Below, piece by piece: positions 63,695 through 64,000 of a stretch of 64,000 bases of DNA. The notes beneath the pieces were generated by a model. The model had not been told where the DNA came from. It saw only the letters and a program-made list of their open reading frames with translations, and ran no database searches. Each line of letters begins with the position of its first letter. Position 1 is the stretch's first letter. The DNA is taken from assembly GCF_025370255.1 (NCBI RefSeq), contig NZ_JAMTCD010000010.1, positions 1 to 64,000 on the forward strand. The letters are read 5' to 3'. A program made the position numbers and the translations under genes. The DNA is from Shewanella holmiensis (GTDB lineage Bacteria > Pseudomonadota > Gammaproteobacteria > Enterobacterales > Shewanellaceae).

Positions 63695-64000
63695 CATAGA
63701 AATTTTAATCCGAAATGTATCGATTAAAGTAAAAGCACTAACGCGTTTCTGTCCAAAAACGATTTAGCTTTTTATTATCCGATTGATACCCGAAAGGTTA
63801 AATCGAAGAGATCAAATAACCAAGTGTAGATGCGGCTGAGGGTATCGAAAACAGGGACGTTTTCGTTAAGCGGTCAGGGATGACGCATAGCGTCCCGAAG
63901 CAGTATCTGCACATAAGCGAGCCGCAGGCTTTTAACAACAATGAAGATTCGACTTTAAACACAAATCCCAATTCCAACTCAGCCAAATGTTATAAGCTCA
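63695..64000. other. Right-edge sequence, possible third cassette
   Basis: About 300 bp to the window end. No convincing plus-strand gene is present; a minus-strand frame of 62 codons (63798-63986) looks like a translated dispersed repeat rather than a protein. It contains inverted elements GGGACG/CGTCCC and GGGATGACGC/GCGTCCC between 63850 and 63898. Confidence 0.4.
63930..63995. other. Weak attC-like site 3
   Basis: GCTTTTAAC (63928-63936) pairs with GTTATAAGC (63989-63997) at eight of nine positions. TGAAGATT pairs with AACTCA, leaving two unpaired A. It has the same orientation as the other two, but its R' box departs from GTTRRRY and the inner arms are weak. Confidence 0.3.

Noticed and set aside
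63798-63986. 62-codon minus-strand frame as a cassette gene
   Set aside because: Low-quality composition and hairpin-rich DNA look like a translated repeat.

Overview
The window looks like a chromosome segment of a marine Shewanella-type gammaproteobacterium. The clues are a low-to-mid GC composition, the ubiE-ubiJ-ubiB-tatA-tatB-tatC-tatD order, an OmcA/MtrC-type multiheme outer-membrane cytochrome, a ZntR-like regulator next to an SO_0444-family Cu/Zn exporter beside purHD, and many small Shewanella-style conserved proteins. No rRNA, tRNA, insertion sequence or CRISPR array was seen.

Layout. 1-1625: the N-terminal part of a giant Ig-repeat adhesin that runs off the left edge. 1.8-10.7 kb: one long minus-strand block with ubiquinone genes (ubiE, ubiJ, ubiB), Tat export genes (tatA, tatB, tatC), a small periplasmic protein, tatD, a 7TMR-DISM diguanylate cyclase and hemB. 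11-17 kb: hutG, rraA, a YgjV-like protein, a PAP2 phosphatase, a glycosyltransferase, rsd, a candidate small RNA and hemE. 18-21.7 kb: a four-gene unit of two spondin-domain envelope proteins and a two-component system. 21.9-27.9 kb: acetyltransferase, FAD oxidoreductase, NhaC antiporter and an HlyD/DUF2955 efflux pair. 28-33.3 kb: purH, purD and a metal-responsive regulator/exporter pair with a clear MerR-type operator. 33.7-35.7 kb: a nine-heme OmcA/MtrC-like lipoprotein. 36-45 kb: mostly single metabolic, stress and regulatory genes, including uridine phosphorylase facing a Tsx-like nucleoside channel, an ornithine decarboxylase and an MscS channel. 45.7-53.8 kb: NfeD with two tandem SPFH proteins, a GT4 glycosyltransferase, an OYE-family enzyme, and an LruC/GEVED surface protein with a lipoprotein. 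54-59.6 kb: lysR, uvrD, ubiA and a membrane protein.

The right end (about 60.3-64 kb) is accessory DNA. A higher-GC SIR2-HerA gene pair, a recognised anti-phage defence type, is followed immediately by a sequence that folds like an integron attC site. A single small GIY-YIG/T5orf172-like gene follows, then a second attC-like site, and a weaker third one lies at the window edge, all in the same orientation. No integrase gene is visible. The simplest reading is a cluster of integron gene cassettes without an integrase in this window, with a defence operon as, or next to, the first cassette.

Other points of interest are a strand-specific small-RNA candidate with an ideal promoter and terminator (15.75-15.87 kb), the nine-heme cytochrome, the CC-motif array in the metal exporter, a perfect FNR/EtrA palindrome at 43.6 kb, and the spondin/two-component operon. 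All functional calls are by reading motifs and gene context; no database search was run.
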